Shown one piece after another: positions 7,473-14,973 of a stretch of 29,109 nt of DNA. Below the pieces are notes generated by a model that did not search any database, was not told the origin of the DNA, and saw nothing but the letters and a program-made list of their open reading frames with translations. The DNA lies in NCBI GenBank assembly GCA_026002695.1, contig BOCB01000016.1:1-29109 (forward strand), written 5' to 3'. The number at the start of each line of letters is the position of its first letter. Position 1 is the stretch's first letter. Origin of the DNA: Synergistales bacterium. Lineage in GTDB: Bacteria; Synergistota; Synergistia; Synergistales; Synergistaceae. The position numbers and the translations under genes were made by a program.

Positions 7473-9241
7473 ATAATAAGAAAAATAGATTTGATTTCCT
7501 CCCTGTATGCCGCGAGGATATGGACGCGCGCGGATGGAGCGAGCTCGATTTCCTCTGCGTCATCGGCGACGCTTACGTTGACCATCCGTCGTTCGGCGGC
7601 GCGATAATATCCCGGCTCCTTGAGTCGCTCGGATATAGGGTCGGCGTCATTGCGCAGCCTGACTGGCGAAGCGCTGACGATTTCGCGCGCATGGGGTGTC
7701 CGAGGTATGCGGCGTTCGTCGCGGCCGGCAATTTGGACTCAATGCTCGCCAACTATTCCTCGCCGGACAAAAAACGCCGCAAGGACGCTTACTCACCGAA
7801 CGGGCAGCCCGGCAAACGCCCCGACAGGGCGACGATAGTCTACTGCAACAGGATACGCGAGCGCTTTGGCGACATTCCGGTCGTGATAGGCGGGATAGAG
7901 GCGAGTCTGCGCAGGACGGCGCACTACGATTACTGGTCGGATTCCGTGCGGAGGTCTATATTGACCGACAGCAGGGCTGATCTGCTGATATACGGCATGG
8001 CAGAGAGGCAGGTTGAGGCCGTTGCGCCGCGCTTAGTGTCCGGCGAGAACATACGCGACATGCGGGACATAGCCGGTACATGCTGGAAGACGCATAATCC
8101 CGAGGGCGCGCAGGATGCCGTAAAATTGCCTTCGTTCGGAGAGGTAGCAGACGATAAACGGACGTTCGCCGAGGCATTCAGGATTTTTTACGCCGAGCAG
8201 AGTTTTGCCGGGAGAAGGCTGATTCAGGACAACGGCGCGTGGCATGTCGTACACAACCCTCCGCCGCGCCCCCTGTCGCAGGACGAACTCGACCGTATTT
8301 ACGAGCTGCCTTACGCGAGAATGCCGCATCCGTCGTATGACGGGGATGTGCCGGCTTTCGCCGAGGTAAATTTCAGCATCACAAGCCACAGGGGATGCTT
8401 CGGAGAGTGCTCTTTCTGCGCGCTGTCCCAGCATCAGGGCAGGGTAATCCAATCAAGGAGCGCAGCCGGCATTGAGCGCGAGGCGAGGCTCCTTACGTCA
8501 TTGCCGGGCTTCAAGGGTTATATCAGCGACGTCGGAGGCCCTACGGCTAATTTTATCGGGGGCTCCTGCAAAAAATCCGTAACCGATGGGCCATGCAAGG
8601 GGAAGTCGTGTCTTTTCCCAAAGCCGTGCAAATTTCTGCAGGCGGATCATGGGGAATTTATTGCGCTGCTGCGGAGGCTTCGCGCGATTCCGGGCGTGAA
8701 AAAAGTTTTCCTGCGCTCAGGGCTGAGGTACGATTACATAATGGCCGATCCAAACGGCGGAGAGTTTATCGGCGAGCTATGCCGTTATCATGTCAGCGGA
8801 CAGCTCAAAATAGCGCCGGAACACGCCGCGCCGTCCGTGCTCGCCCTGATGAGGAAGCCGTCCGCCGAGGCTGCGGAGAGGTTTATCGGAGCATACAAGG
8901 AGGCGAACCGGCGATTGGGCAAGGCTCAATTTCTCGTGCCGTATTTTATGTCCGCCCACCCCGGCTGCGGATTGGGGGAGGCGCTTGAGCTGGCTCTGTT
9001 TATGAAAAAACTGAACGCTCGTCCCGAGCAGGCGCAGGAGTTCACGCCGACGCCGGGTACTGTGTCGACTTGTATGTACCACACCGGGATAGACCCGTTC
9101 ACGGGGAAGAATGTTTACGTCGCCAAGGAGCGCGAGGAAAAAAAATTACAGCGCGCCCTGCTGCAATATTGGATGCCGGAAAATCGCGCGCTTGTGGGGA
9201 AGGCGCTGAAAAAATTAGGGAAGGCAAATTTAATGATTTAA
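7469..9241 (+). CDS. ygiQ: YgiQ family radical SAM protein
   Basis: 590 residues from the ATG at 7469, which overlaps the folK stop. The longer open frame from 7391 has no good start and lies inside folK. The N-terminal UPF0313/YgiQ region (FLPVCREDMDARGW, DAYVDHPSFG, NRIRERFGDIPVVIGGIEAS) precedes the radical SAM core with the 4Fe-4S motif CFGECSFC near residues 310-317. A second Cys-rich patch follows at about residues 365-390 (GGSCKKSV, GPCKGKSC, KPCKF), as in this family. The C-terminal part holds QEFTPTPGT and MYHTGIDP. The substrate is unknown; the protein is cytoplasmic and oxygen-sensitive by family. Co-location with folate genes is probably operon economy rather than shared pathway. 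Confidence 0.93.
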   Translation: MNNKKNRFDFLPVCREDMDARGWSELDFLCVIGDAYVDHPSFGGAIISRLLESLGYRVGVIAQPDWRSADDFARMGCPRYAAFVAAGNLDSMLANYSSPDKKRRKDAYSPNGQPGKRPDRATIVYCNRIRERFGDIPVVIGGIEASLRRTAHYDYWSDSVRRSILTDSRADLLIYGMAERQVEAVAPRLVSGENIRDMRDIAGTCWKTHNPEGAQDAVKLPSFGEVADDKRTFAEAFRIFYAEQSFAGRRLIQDNGAWHVVHNPPPRPLSQDELDRIYELPYARMPHPSYDGDVPAFAEVNFSITSHRGCFGECSFCALSQHQGRVIQSRSAAGIEREARLLTSLPGFKGYISDVGGPTANFIGGSCKKSVTDGPCKGKSCLFPKPCKFLQADHGEFIALLRRLRAIPGVKKVFLRSGLRYDYIMADPNGGEFIGELCRYHVSGQLKIAPEHAAPSVLALMRKPSAEAAERFIGAYKEANRRLGKAQFLVPYFMSAHPGCGLGEALELALFMKKLNARPEQAQEFTPTPGTVSTCMYHTGIDPFTGKNVYVAKEREEKKLQRALLQYWMPENRALVGKALKKLGKANLMI

Positions 9242-9304
9242 TCGTAGGGGCGGATCGGGAAAAGCGGTCGCCCTGCCAAGAAACCAATCTTTTGATTTTT
9301 AATC

Positions 9305-9365
9305 AGGGTCAAGGGTGATAACCCTTGCGAGGGGTGTGGGGGCGAGAAGCCCCCACGGTTTTTTT
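9305..9365 (+). terminator. Two-hairpin repeat terminator, copy A
   Basis: Hairpin 1 at 9310-9327 has a 7-bp stem (CAAGGGT/ACCCTTG, loop GATA). Hairpin 2 at 9336-9356 has an 8-bp stem (GTGGGGGC/GCCCCCAC, loop GAGAA), followed by GG and seven T. It lies just after ygiQ in the sense orientation, between convergent genes. Sequence-related copies occur at 14882, 17595 and (other strand) 19691. The second hairpin plus T run is a convincing rho-independent terminator. Confidence 0.8.
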
Positions 9366-9385
9366 ATACCTTCTTTTAATATTAC

Positions 9386-10741
9386 TTATATTACTTTGAG
9401 CGCGTTCTTGGCGATCGAGAGGCCCTTCTCTATGTTCTCGAGCGGTACGTTGAGGGCGGGACGGAAGCGTACGGTTACCTCACCGCAGGCAAGGATGAGC
9501 ATCTTCTGCTTCGCGCACTCGTTGAGGAACTTTGTTCTGTGCTCCACAGTGTCGAAGTCGAAAGCGCACATGAGACCCTTGCCGCGCGCGTTCGTGATCA
9601 GCCCCTTGTTTTCGGCCTGAAGCTTCTCGAGTCCCTTCAGCAGCGCGGGACCGGCGGTCTTCGAGACGTAGTCCAAGATGTTGTCGTCGCGGTATATCTC
9701 AAGATACTTAGTGGCGCGAACCATGTCGACGACAGAGCCGCCCCATGTCGAGTTTATTCTGCTGCCCGTGTTGAAGCAGTTGACCTTATTCTCGTCGACG
9801 CGCGGACCGGCGATTATGCCGCATACCTGAGCCTTTTTGCCGAAGGAGAAGATGTCCGGCTTGACGCTGTAATGTTCCCACGCCCACAGCTTGCCTGTGA
9901 TACCCATGCCGCACTGAACTTCGTCGAAGATGAGAAGCATTTCGTTCTCATCGCAGATGCGGCGCAGCTCCTTGAAGTACTCGTCGCGGAAGTAGTTGTC
10001 GCCGCCTTCGCCCTGTACGGTTTCGATTATTATGGCGCAGTGTCCGTCGGGGTCGTTGTTGACGGCGGTCATTATCTGCTTGATGGACTGCAGTTCGAGC
10101 CACTCTATCGAGCCGATGTTATCCTCGACGGGGAACGTTATCTTCGGGTTGATCACCCTCGGCCACTCCGTGAATTTCGCGAAGCGCTGATGCTTGTTGG
10201 GATCGTGTGTGTTGGTCAGTGAGAGTGTGTAGCCGCTGCGCCCGTGGAACGCCTCGTTGAAGTGAATGACTTTTGTGCCCTTCACGCCGTTGAGAGCCTC
10301 GCCCTTCGTCACTTTGCCCTTCTCAAGGAGCTTGTTAATCTTCCAGTCCATCGCAACTTTCAGGGCGTTCTCGACCGCGAGCGTGCCGTAGTCTATGAGG
10401 AACAGATGCTTGAAGCCCTTGGGGATGGCTATCTCACCGAAAGTCTTGACGAACTCGCCCATTTCCTGGGTGTAGATGTCGGAGTTGGCGACCTTATTGA
10501 TAGCCGCGCGAAATATCTGCTCCTTGAATTCGTCTGTTGTGAGCTTGGGGTGGTTCATGCCGAACGGCGCTGACGCGAAGAACGTGTAAAAATCGAGCCA
10601 CTCGTCGCCTGTACGGGAATCGATAATGCAGCTGCCTGCCGATTTTTCCATATCGATTACAATGTCGTACCCATCCCTCAGCATCAGATTCTCAATGGCT
10701 GGGAAGACTTCCTGAGGCGTTAGCTTGAACTTTGCGGGCAT
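9386..10741 (-). CDS. lat: L-lysine 6-transaminase (lysine epsilon-aminotransferase)
   Basis: 451 residues, matching the roughly 450 of known LAT enzymes. The ATG at 10741 is preceded by GAGGAGG; upstream in-frame codons to 10819 lack a ribosome site. It is a PLP class III aminotransferase. DMEKSAGSCIID and FLIDYGTLAVENALKVAMDW match the LAT subgroup, GEGGDNYFRDEYF and IFDEVQCGMGITG hold the cofactor Asp, and FGKKAQVCGI carries the PLP lysine (residues 302-303). LAT moves the epsilon amino group of lysine to 2-oxoglutarate, giving an aminoadipate semialdehyde that cyclises. In an amino-acid fermenter this fits lysine catabolism. No cephamycin-type or piperideine dehydrogenase gene is nearby. 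Confidence 0.92.
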   Translation of the reverse strand: MPAKFKLTPQEVFPAIENLMLRDGYDIVIDMEKSAGSCIIDSRTGDEWLDFYTFFASAPFGMNHPKLTTDEFKEQIFRAAINKVANSDIYTQEMGEFVKTFGEIAIPKGFKHLFLIDYGTLAVENALKVAMDWKINKLLEKGKVTKGEALNGVKGTKVIHFNEAFHGRSGYTLSLTNTHDPNKHQRFAKFTEWPRVINPKITFPVEDNIGSIEWLELQSIKQIMTAVNNDPDGHCAIIIETVQGEGGDNYFRDEYFKELRRICDENEMLLIFDEVQCGMGITGKLWAWEHYSVKPDIFSFGKKAQVCGIIAGPRVDENKVNCFNTGSRINSTWGGSVVDMVRATKYLEIYRDDNILDYVSKTAGPALLKGLEKLQAENKGLITNARGKGLMCAFDFDTVEHRTKFLNECAKQKMLILACGEVTVRFRPALNVPLENIEKGLSIAKNALKVI

Positions 10742-10901
10742 GTCTTTTCCTCCTCTAATTGCTCCGGCTGGAGCGGTGTATTTGTTTGGTGGAAAATATG
10801 AAGGTGATGATTTCATCATACTTTGACTTTTGATAAATTACACCCGTAATTTTACGTATTTCCTACGTTTTGCTTACGGTTGTATTGGTTTGAAAGGGCG
10901 G

Positions 10902-11393
10902 TCATTCATGTACCGAGAGGATCAGATATAGATTGCCCTCGCCTACTTTGAAAGGCAGAGTGAAGCTGCTGACGCCGGCCTTCTTGGAGGGTATGGTTTT
11001 GATGTTCTCGCCGGACAGGAGCTGAGGCGGAGTTATATCGAGCCCCGGTACGCTCGCCTTAATGAGCGCCTGTCCGCTGACCATATTCGTAAGCTCGCCG
11101 AGGACACTCATCGACATCGGATCGTCAACGTTAGCCTTTATCATGCCTCCGGTGAACGCGCTGACAAATGTGTCGAAAGCGACCATGTCGGCTATGACCG
11201 ACGCCGTGCTGTGGACGCCGGGGCCGACTATGCCTATCAGCGCGGCTGCCCTGCCGCCCGGCGCGTTTACTCCGGGCGTAACTTGGGTTTTGAGAAACTG
11301 TACTTGTATGCCTACAGTCTGACTTACGCTCAACAAAGCGCCGGCATATGAATTAACGAGCGTAGGCAGAAGCGAACCTTTTCCAGCTGCCAT
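10902..11393 (-). CDS. cheX: CheX/CheC-type chemotaxis phosphatase
   Basis: 163 residues; ATG at 11393 with AAGGAGGA nearby. CheX-like proteins dephosphorylate CheY-P. The central helix SVLGELTNMVSGQALIKAS contains the E-x-x-N pair of the CheX/CheC active site, followed by ITPPQLLSGENIKTI, which matches the Pro- and Gly-containing strand after the helix. Only one such helix is seen, as in CheX; CheC has two. The protein is cytoplasmic. It lies 160 bases upstream of lat on the same strand and near a chemoreceptor gene across the AT-rich gap. No cheA, cheY or cheW is in the window. Confidence 0.8.
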   Translation of the reverse strand: MAAGKGSLLPTLVNSYAGALLSVSQTVGIQVQFLKTQVTPGVNAPGGRAAALIGIVGPGVHSTASVIADMVAFDTFVSAFTGGMIKANVDDPMSMSVLGELTNMVSGQALIKASVPGLDITPPQLLSGENIKTIPSKKAGVSSFTLPFKVGEGNLYLILSVHE

Positions 11394-11573
11394 ATTAATG
11401 AATCCTCCTTCAAATATTACACGGATACGCCTTTAACGTGAGATACTTATAGCGTACATTTTCAAAATATTCTACCACCTAAACGCATAAAAATAAACAT
11501 AAAACATAAAACATATGTAAGGTAAAATATAAATATAACAAACACAGTATATTATCAAAACCACGCTTGACAA
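11394..11573. other. AT-rich intergenic region with short tandem repeats
   Basis: No gene is seen. The region contains the cheX upstream side and a run of about three AAAACATA units near 11493-11515. AT richness suggests promoter or curved DNA serving the divergent cheX and metQ-like genes. No convincing complete promoter on the cheX side was found. Confidence 0.4.
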
Positions 11574-11762
11574 CAGGGCCGTTTCATAAACTCCATAAAT
11601 TGGTAATCTCTGTATTTTTTGAATTTTCAAAGGGTTAGTTTTGTCAAAATTGATGCGACCAAATGGAGTTAAGGCACAAAAACGGATATTTTTTAATCGA
11701 AAAAAATGCCAAACTGGTAATAATGGAGTTTATGAAACGACCCTGGCTCAAAAACGACCCTG
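11574..11762. mobile_element. MITE-like element with inverted ends and 9-bp target duplication
   Basis: The left end begins CAGGGCCGTTTCATAAACTC (11574). Its near-perfect inverse (one mismatch over 23 bases) is at 11723-11745, and a shorter second copy of the right end, CGACCCTG, finishes at 11762 (17-bp tandem duplication of the end). The direct repeat GCTTGACAA flanks it at 11565-11573 and 11763-11771, as expected for a 9-bp target duplication. The 189-bp interior has no gene, so it must have been mobilised in trans or be an IS remnant. The parent IS family is not identified. Confidence 0.75.
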
Positions 11763-11764
11763 GC

Positions 11765-11807
11765 TTGACAATCGTGGTTGAAGTGTTAAACTTTTTTAGT
11801 TTATATT
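11765..11807 (+). promoter_or_regulatory. Promoter region of the metQ-like gene
   Basis: TTGACA at 11765-11770 with TAAACT 16 bases later (11787-11792) is one possible sigma-70 promoter. TTGAAG at 11778-11783 with TATATT at 11802-11807 (18-base spacer) is another. The first -35 lies inside the right copy of the 9-bp target duplication of the MITE-like element. Not experimentally supported. Confidence 0.45.
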
Positions 11808-11855
11808 ATATATAAGTAGGTTTTATCAAAACAGTCGGAAAAGAGGCGGAAATTT

Positions 11856-12674
11856 ATGAAGAAACAAAGTATGAACTTTGTTCTCGCGCTGACAGTTGTA
11901 TCGGTATTTATCGCTGTAGTGTTTTCCTTTGCGCCGCCGGGCGAGAGCGCCGGCAAGACTATCACTATAGGTGTTGCGCCGTTTCCTAACAAGGACATAA
12001 CCGAGGTCGCGGCAGGGTTGCTTAAAAAAGAGGGCTACACGCTCAAAGTAAAGGTATACAACGATGCCGTGGATATCAACATAGCGCTTGGTGATAAAAG
12101 CCTCGACGCCAATTATTTCCAGACAATCCCCTATCTCGCAGACCAGATGAACGAGATGACGGAATATAAATTCAAATGGCTCACAAAGATACACAAGGAG
12201 CCGATGGGCATATATTCCGCCAAGTACATGAGATCCGTAGCCAATCTGCCCGCCGATCCCATCATAGCTATCCCGATCGACCTTCCCAATCAGTCGAGAG
12301 CGCTGCATTTGTTGGAGTATGCTGGACTCATACTTCTGAAGGACGGAACAATGAGCAATACTAACGACATTCTTCAAAACAAGCAAGGTATCACGTTCTT
12401 AAAGGTGGACGCCGAGGATATGCCGAAAGTTCTTTCAAGGGTGGACGCCGCTGTCATGAGCACGGCCACGGCAATCAACGCGGATATGAATCCAAAGCGA
12501 GACGCAGTGGTTCTTGAACCGATCAACGACGCTTATTCAAACGTGCTTGTGGTGAGGGCGTCCGACGCGAATAAACCGGAGATAAAAGCACTCGTCAAGG
12601 CTTTTACCTCTCCGAAAGTGAGGAAATATATCGACGACAAACTTTACTCATACGGCATAGTTTCGGCATTCTGA
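11856..12674 (+). CDS. MetQ/NlpA-family periplasmic substrate-binding protein
   Basis: 272 residues. The ATG gives a signal peptide (KKQSMNFVLALTVVSVFIAV then SFAPPGESAGK). The mature part follows the MetQ/NlpA pattern: TITIGVAPFPNKDITEVAAG, YNDAVDINIALGDKSLDANYFQTIPYL, EPMGIYSAK, IAIPIDLPNQSRALHLLEYAGLI, and LVVRASDANKPEIKALVKAF. Members bind methionine or related amino acids for ABC uptake. Unlike usual NlpA lipoproteins there is no Cys at the signal end, so this one should be freely periplasmic. No ABC permease or ATPase gene is adjacent. Instead a chemoreceptor gene follows after 87 bases, which raises the possibility of a sensing role. Confidence 0.88.
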   Translation: MKKQSMNFVLALTVVSVFIAVVFSFAPPGESAGKTITIGVAPFPNKDITEVAAGLLKKEGYTLKVKVYNDAVDINIALGDKSLDANYFQTIPYLADQMNEMTEYKFKWLTKIHKEPMGIYSAKYMRSVANLPADPIIAIPIDLPNQSRALHLLEYAGLILLKDGTMSNTNDILQNKQGITFLKVDAEDMPKVLSRVDAAVMSTATAINADMNPKRDAVVLEPINDAYSNVLVVRASDANKPEIKALVKAFTSPKVRKYIDDKLYSYGIVSAF

Positions 12675-12761
12675 GCGCTTTTAATTGCTGATGAAAGCCG
12701 GTTTAATCATACCTTCCTCAAATATTTTTTCATTAATTTGAAAGAGAGGCGATCGTCAGAT

Positions 12762-14807
12762 ATGAAAAATATGAGAATCGGCACTAAGATAATGTTAATC
12801 ACGTCGCTGATTGTAATTGTCGGAGTTCTCGGTACGGCGATAGCGAGCTTAAGGTCGTTCGGCAGTTATATGGACAAGTCCACCTATGAGTCGGTAATGC
12901 GCAGCATGGCTGCGATGAAGACCTTCGTAGCAAACGACATGCAGAACGTGCGCACATTCAGGGATCAGCTCGCGCAGAATAAACTTATCCCAATGTACAT
13001 TGCAAACAGGGACAAGGAGGTTCTTGATCACTACGTCCTTGAACTGATGAAAGCCGCCGACATCGATATCGCGATTATCGTGGATGATAACGGCGTAGTC
13101 CTGTCGAGGCCGCATCAGCCAAACAACGTCGGCAACAACGAGAGCAATGACGCGAGAGTCCAGCGGTCGCTGAAGGGTGAAAAGTGGGAGGAAGTAATGA
13201 TCGGGGCGGCCACGAAGCTCGGATTTTTCTGCGGCACTCCCATCACGAGGGAAGACGGTAAGATAGTGGGCATGATAAGGGTGGCCTCATCGTTTGACGA
13301 CCCGGCTTTTATCCTCAATATCAAAGACCTTTTAGGCGGCGAATATGCGATATTTGCCGGCAAAACGAGTATAAACTCCACCATTATGCGGAACGGAAAG
13401 CCCATAACCGGAACCGATGTCTCGGAGGTTGCGCAGAAAACCGTCCTAACGGACGGCAAGGATACGGTTGTGAGCATGGCGCTTTTCGGCCAGCATTACA
13501 TGGTGGCGTACAGCCCCTTGAAGGATCCCGTGTCGGGCAAGATTATGGGGCTATATTTCAGCAGCTCGCCGCTTGCGGACGGCTTGGCAGCGGAGAGAAA
13601 GATGGCGATAACGATGGGCATCGTCGCGATCATCGTCCTCATCATCAGCGTCATCGCGTCGGTGCTGCTGGCTCGCTCAATATCGGTGCCGCTGCGGCGC
13701 ATCGTCGGCATCGCCGGGAGAGGGCGCGACGGCGACCTCACGATAAAGCGCGAGGACTTCGAATTCAGCGGAGGCGGCGAACTCGGAGAGCTTGTAAGCT
13801 CCCTGGCCGACATGATAGCGGCTCAGGAGGATGCTCTTATCAATATAGTACATACGTCCGAGAACGTTGGGAACAACTCCGAAACTCTGACGGAGCTGTC
13901 GGTTGAGAACGCGGAAACTGCCGAACAGTTCGTCGGGGCAATCAAAACGGTGGCGGTCCTCTGCGAGGCGAATACGCAATCTGTTGAATCAGGGGCGTCG
14001 AGCGTCGCTGAAATGTCTGAGGGAGCGCACTCCGTCGCTAAGATGGCGGTGGAAAGCGCCGACTCGCTTGCCAAGACCGACAGAATGTCCCATCTTGCCG
14101 CCGATTCCGTCACTTCTCTCGTCAACAATATACGCCTCGTCGACACAAAGACCGAGGAGAGCCAGGGCAAGATACGCACCCTGTCAAAATCCGTGAGCGA
14201 AATATCGGGCTTCATGAGCGTAATCGCGTCGATAGCCGACCAGACAAACCTGCTTGCGCTGAACGCAGCCATAGAAGCTGCGCGCGCCGGAGAAGCGGGA
14301 CGCGGCTTCGCGGTAGTCGCCGAGGAAGTGCGCAAGCTCGCCGAGGAGTCCCGCAATGCCTCGAAGAACGTCGACGGCTTGGTGACGACGCTGAGCTTGA
14401 ACGCGAGCGAGGCCATCGCGGCGTCCGAGGAGTCCGTCAAGTTAGTGAGCGAAATAATGGGTAGGGCAAACGAAACTGTCAAGGATCTGAACGACGTCCT
14501 TACGGAAGTGAAGAGCGCGAACGAGGCGACTCAGTCCATAGCGGCCGTAGCGCAGGAACAGGCTGCGAGCAGCTCCGAGATGTCCAACGCGATGGAGTCG
14601 ATAAAGGCGAGCACGCAGGGAATAACGCAGACGCTGCATGGATTGGAGGAGCTGAGCAGCAAGACCGCCGATATGGGCAAGCGCGTTTCCGAATCCGCGG
14701 ATCAGATGTCTCAAAACGTCGAAGACCTCCAGGAGGTTATGACAAAATTCACGCTGGATACCGGCAATATAAAAAAACCGGTAAAGGCCTTGGGGTCGGG
14801 GAAATAA
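12762..14807 (+). CDS. Methyl-accepting chemotaxis protein with Cache sensor
   Basis: 681 residues from ATG 12762. GAGAGG lies about 12 bases upstream; the upstream TTG at 12738 has no ribosome site. Layout: first membrane helix about residues 8-30 (MLITSLIVIVGVLGTAIASL), periplasmic Cache-type domain about 33-275 (AIIVDDNGVVLSRPHQP, GFFCGTPITREDGKIVGMI), second helix about 281-304, HAMP about 305-358, then a long coiled-coil signalling domain. The conserved hairpin tip is at about residue 485-530 (ALNAAIEAARAGEAGRGFAV). There is no CheR-tethering pentapeptide at the C-terminus. It likely binds a small ligand in the periplasm and signals to CheA. Confidence 0.93.
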   Translation: MKNMRIGTKIMLITSLIVIVGVLGTAIASLRSFGSYMDKSTYESVMRSMAAMKTFVANDMQNVRTFRDQLAQNKLIPMYIANRDKEVLDHYVLELMKAADIDIAIIVDDNGVVLSRPHQPNNVGNNESNDARVQRSLKGEKWEEVMIGAATKLGFFCGTPITREDGKIVGMIRVASSFDDPAFILNIKDLLGGEYAIFAGKTSINSTIMRNGKPITGTDVSEVAQKTVLTDGKDTVVSMALFGQHYMVAYSPLKDPVSGKIMGLYFSSSPLADGLAAERKMAITMGIVAIIVLIISVIASVLLARSISVPLRRIVGIAGRGRDGDLTIKREDFEFSGGGELGELVSSLADMIAAQEDALINIVHTSENVGNNSETLTELSVENAETAEQFVGAIKTVAVLCEANTQSVESGASSVAEMSEGAHSVAKMAVESADSLAKTDRMSHLAADSVTSLVNNIRLVDTKTEESQGKIRTLSKSVSEISGFMSVIASIADQTNLLALNAAIEAARAGEAGRGFAVVAEEVRKLAEESRNASKNVDGLVTTLSLNASEAIAASEESVKLVSEIMGRANETVKDLNDVLTEVKSANEATQSIAAVAQEQAASSSEMSNAMESIKASTQGITQTLHGLEELSSKTADMGKRVSESADQMSQNVEDLQEVMTKFTLDTGNIKKPVKALGSGK

Positions 14808-14840
14808 TTAAAACCTGATTAAATAAAATAAGAATAAATA

Positions 14841-14876
14841 AGAGCCGCGGCGTTTTCGCCGCGGCTCTTTGTTTCT
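14841..14876 (+). terminator. Rho-independent terminator after the chemoreceptor gene
   Basis: A perfect 12-bp stem, AGAGCCGCGGCG (14841-14852) with CGCCGCGGCTCT (14857-14868) and loop TTTT, followed by TTGTTTCTTT. It lies 33 bases after the chemoreceptor stop. Confidence 0.92.
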
Positions 14877-14881
14877 TTAAC

Positions 14882-14940
14882 AAGGGTCAAGGGCGATAGC
14901 CCTTGCGGGAGGTGTGGGGGCGAGGAGCCCCCGCGGTTTT
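14882..14940 (+). repeat. Two-hairpin repeat, copy B
   Basis: Hairpin 1 at 14888-14905 (CAAGGGC/GCCCTTG, loop GATA) and hairpin 2 at 14914-14934 (GTGGGGGC/GCCCCCGC, loop GAGGA, one G-U pair), then GGTTTT. It is related to copy A, with a paired change in hairpin 1 (T-A to C-G). It sits just beyond a strong terminator and between convergent genes. Confidence 0.75.
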
Positions 14941-14947
14941 AATCTTT

Positions 14948-14973
14948 AGGCTTAGTCGTCAGGCTTAGTCGTC
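14948..14973. repeat. 13-bp tandem duplication at the aldolase stop codon
   Basis: AGGCTTAGTCGTC occurs twice in a row at 14948-14960 and 14961-14973. The stop codon of the - strand aldolase (14965-14967) lies in one copy, and a second in-frame-like TAA lies in the other copy just downstream. Confidence 0.7.

Noticed and set aside
9242..9300. Possible additional terminator in the ygiQ 3' region
   Set aside because: Only a weak 5-bp stem (GGGCG/CGCCC) was seen; the two-hairpin repeat that follows is a better terminator.
9539..10222. 227-codon + strand open frame opposite lysine aminotransferase
   Set aside because: It is antisense to a well-supported gene, with no start signal or recognisable domain.
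13823..14482. 219-codon - strand open frame opposite the chemoreceptor
   Set aside because: Ser- and Ala-rich shadow of the coiled-coil coding region.
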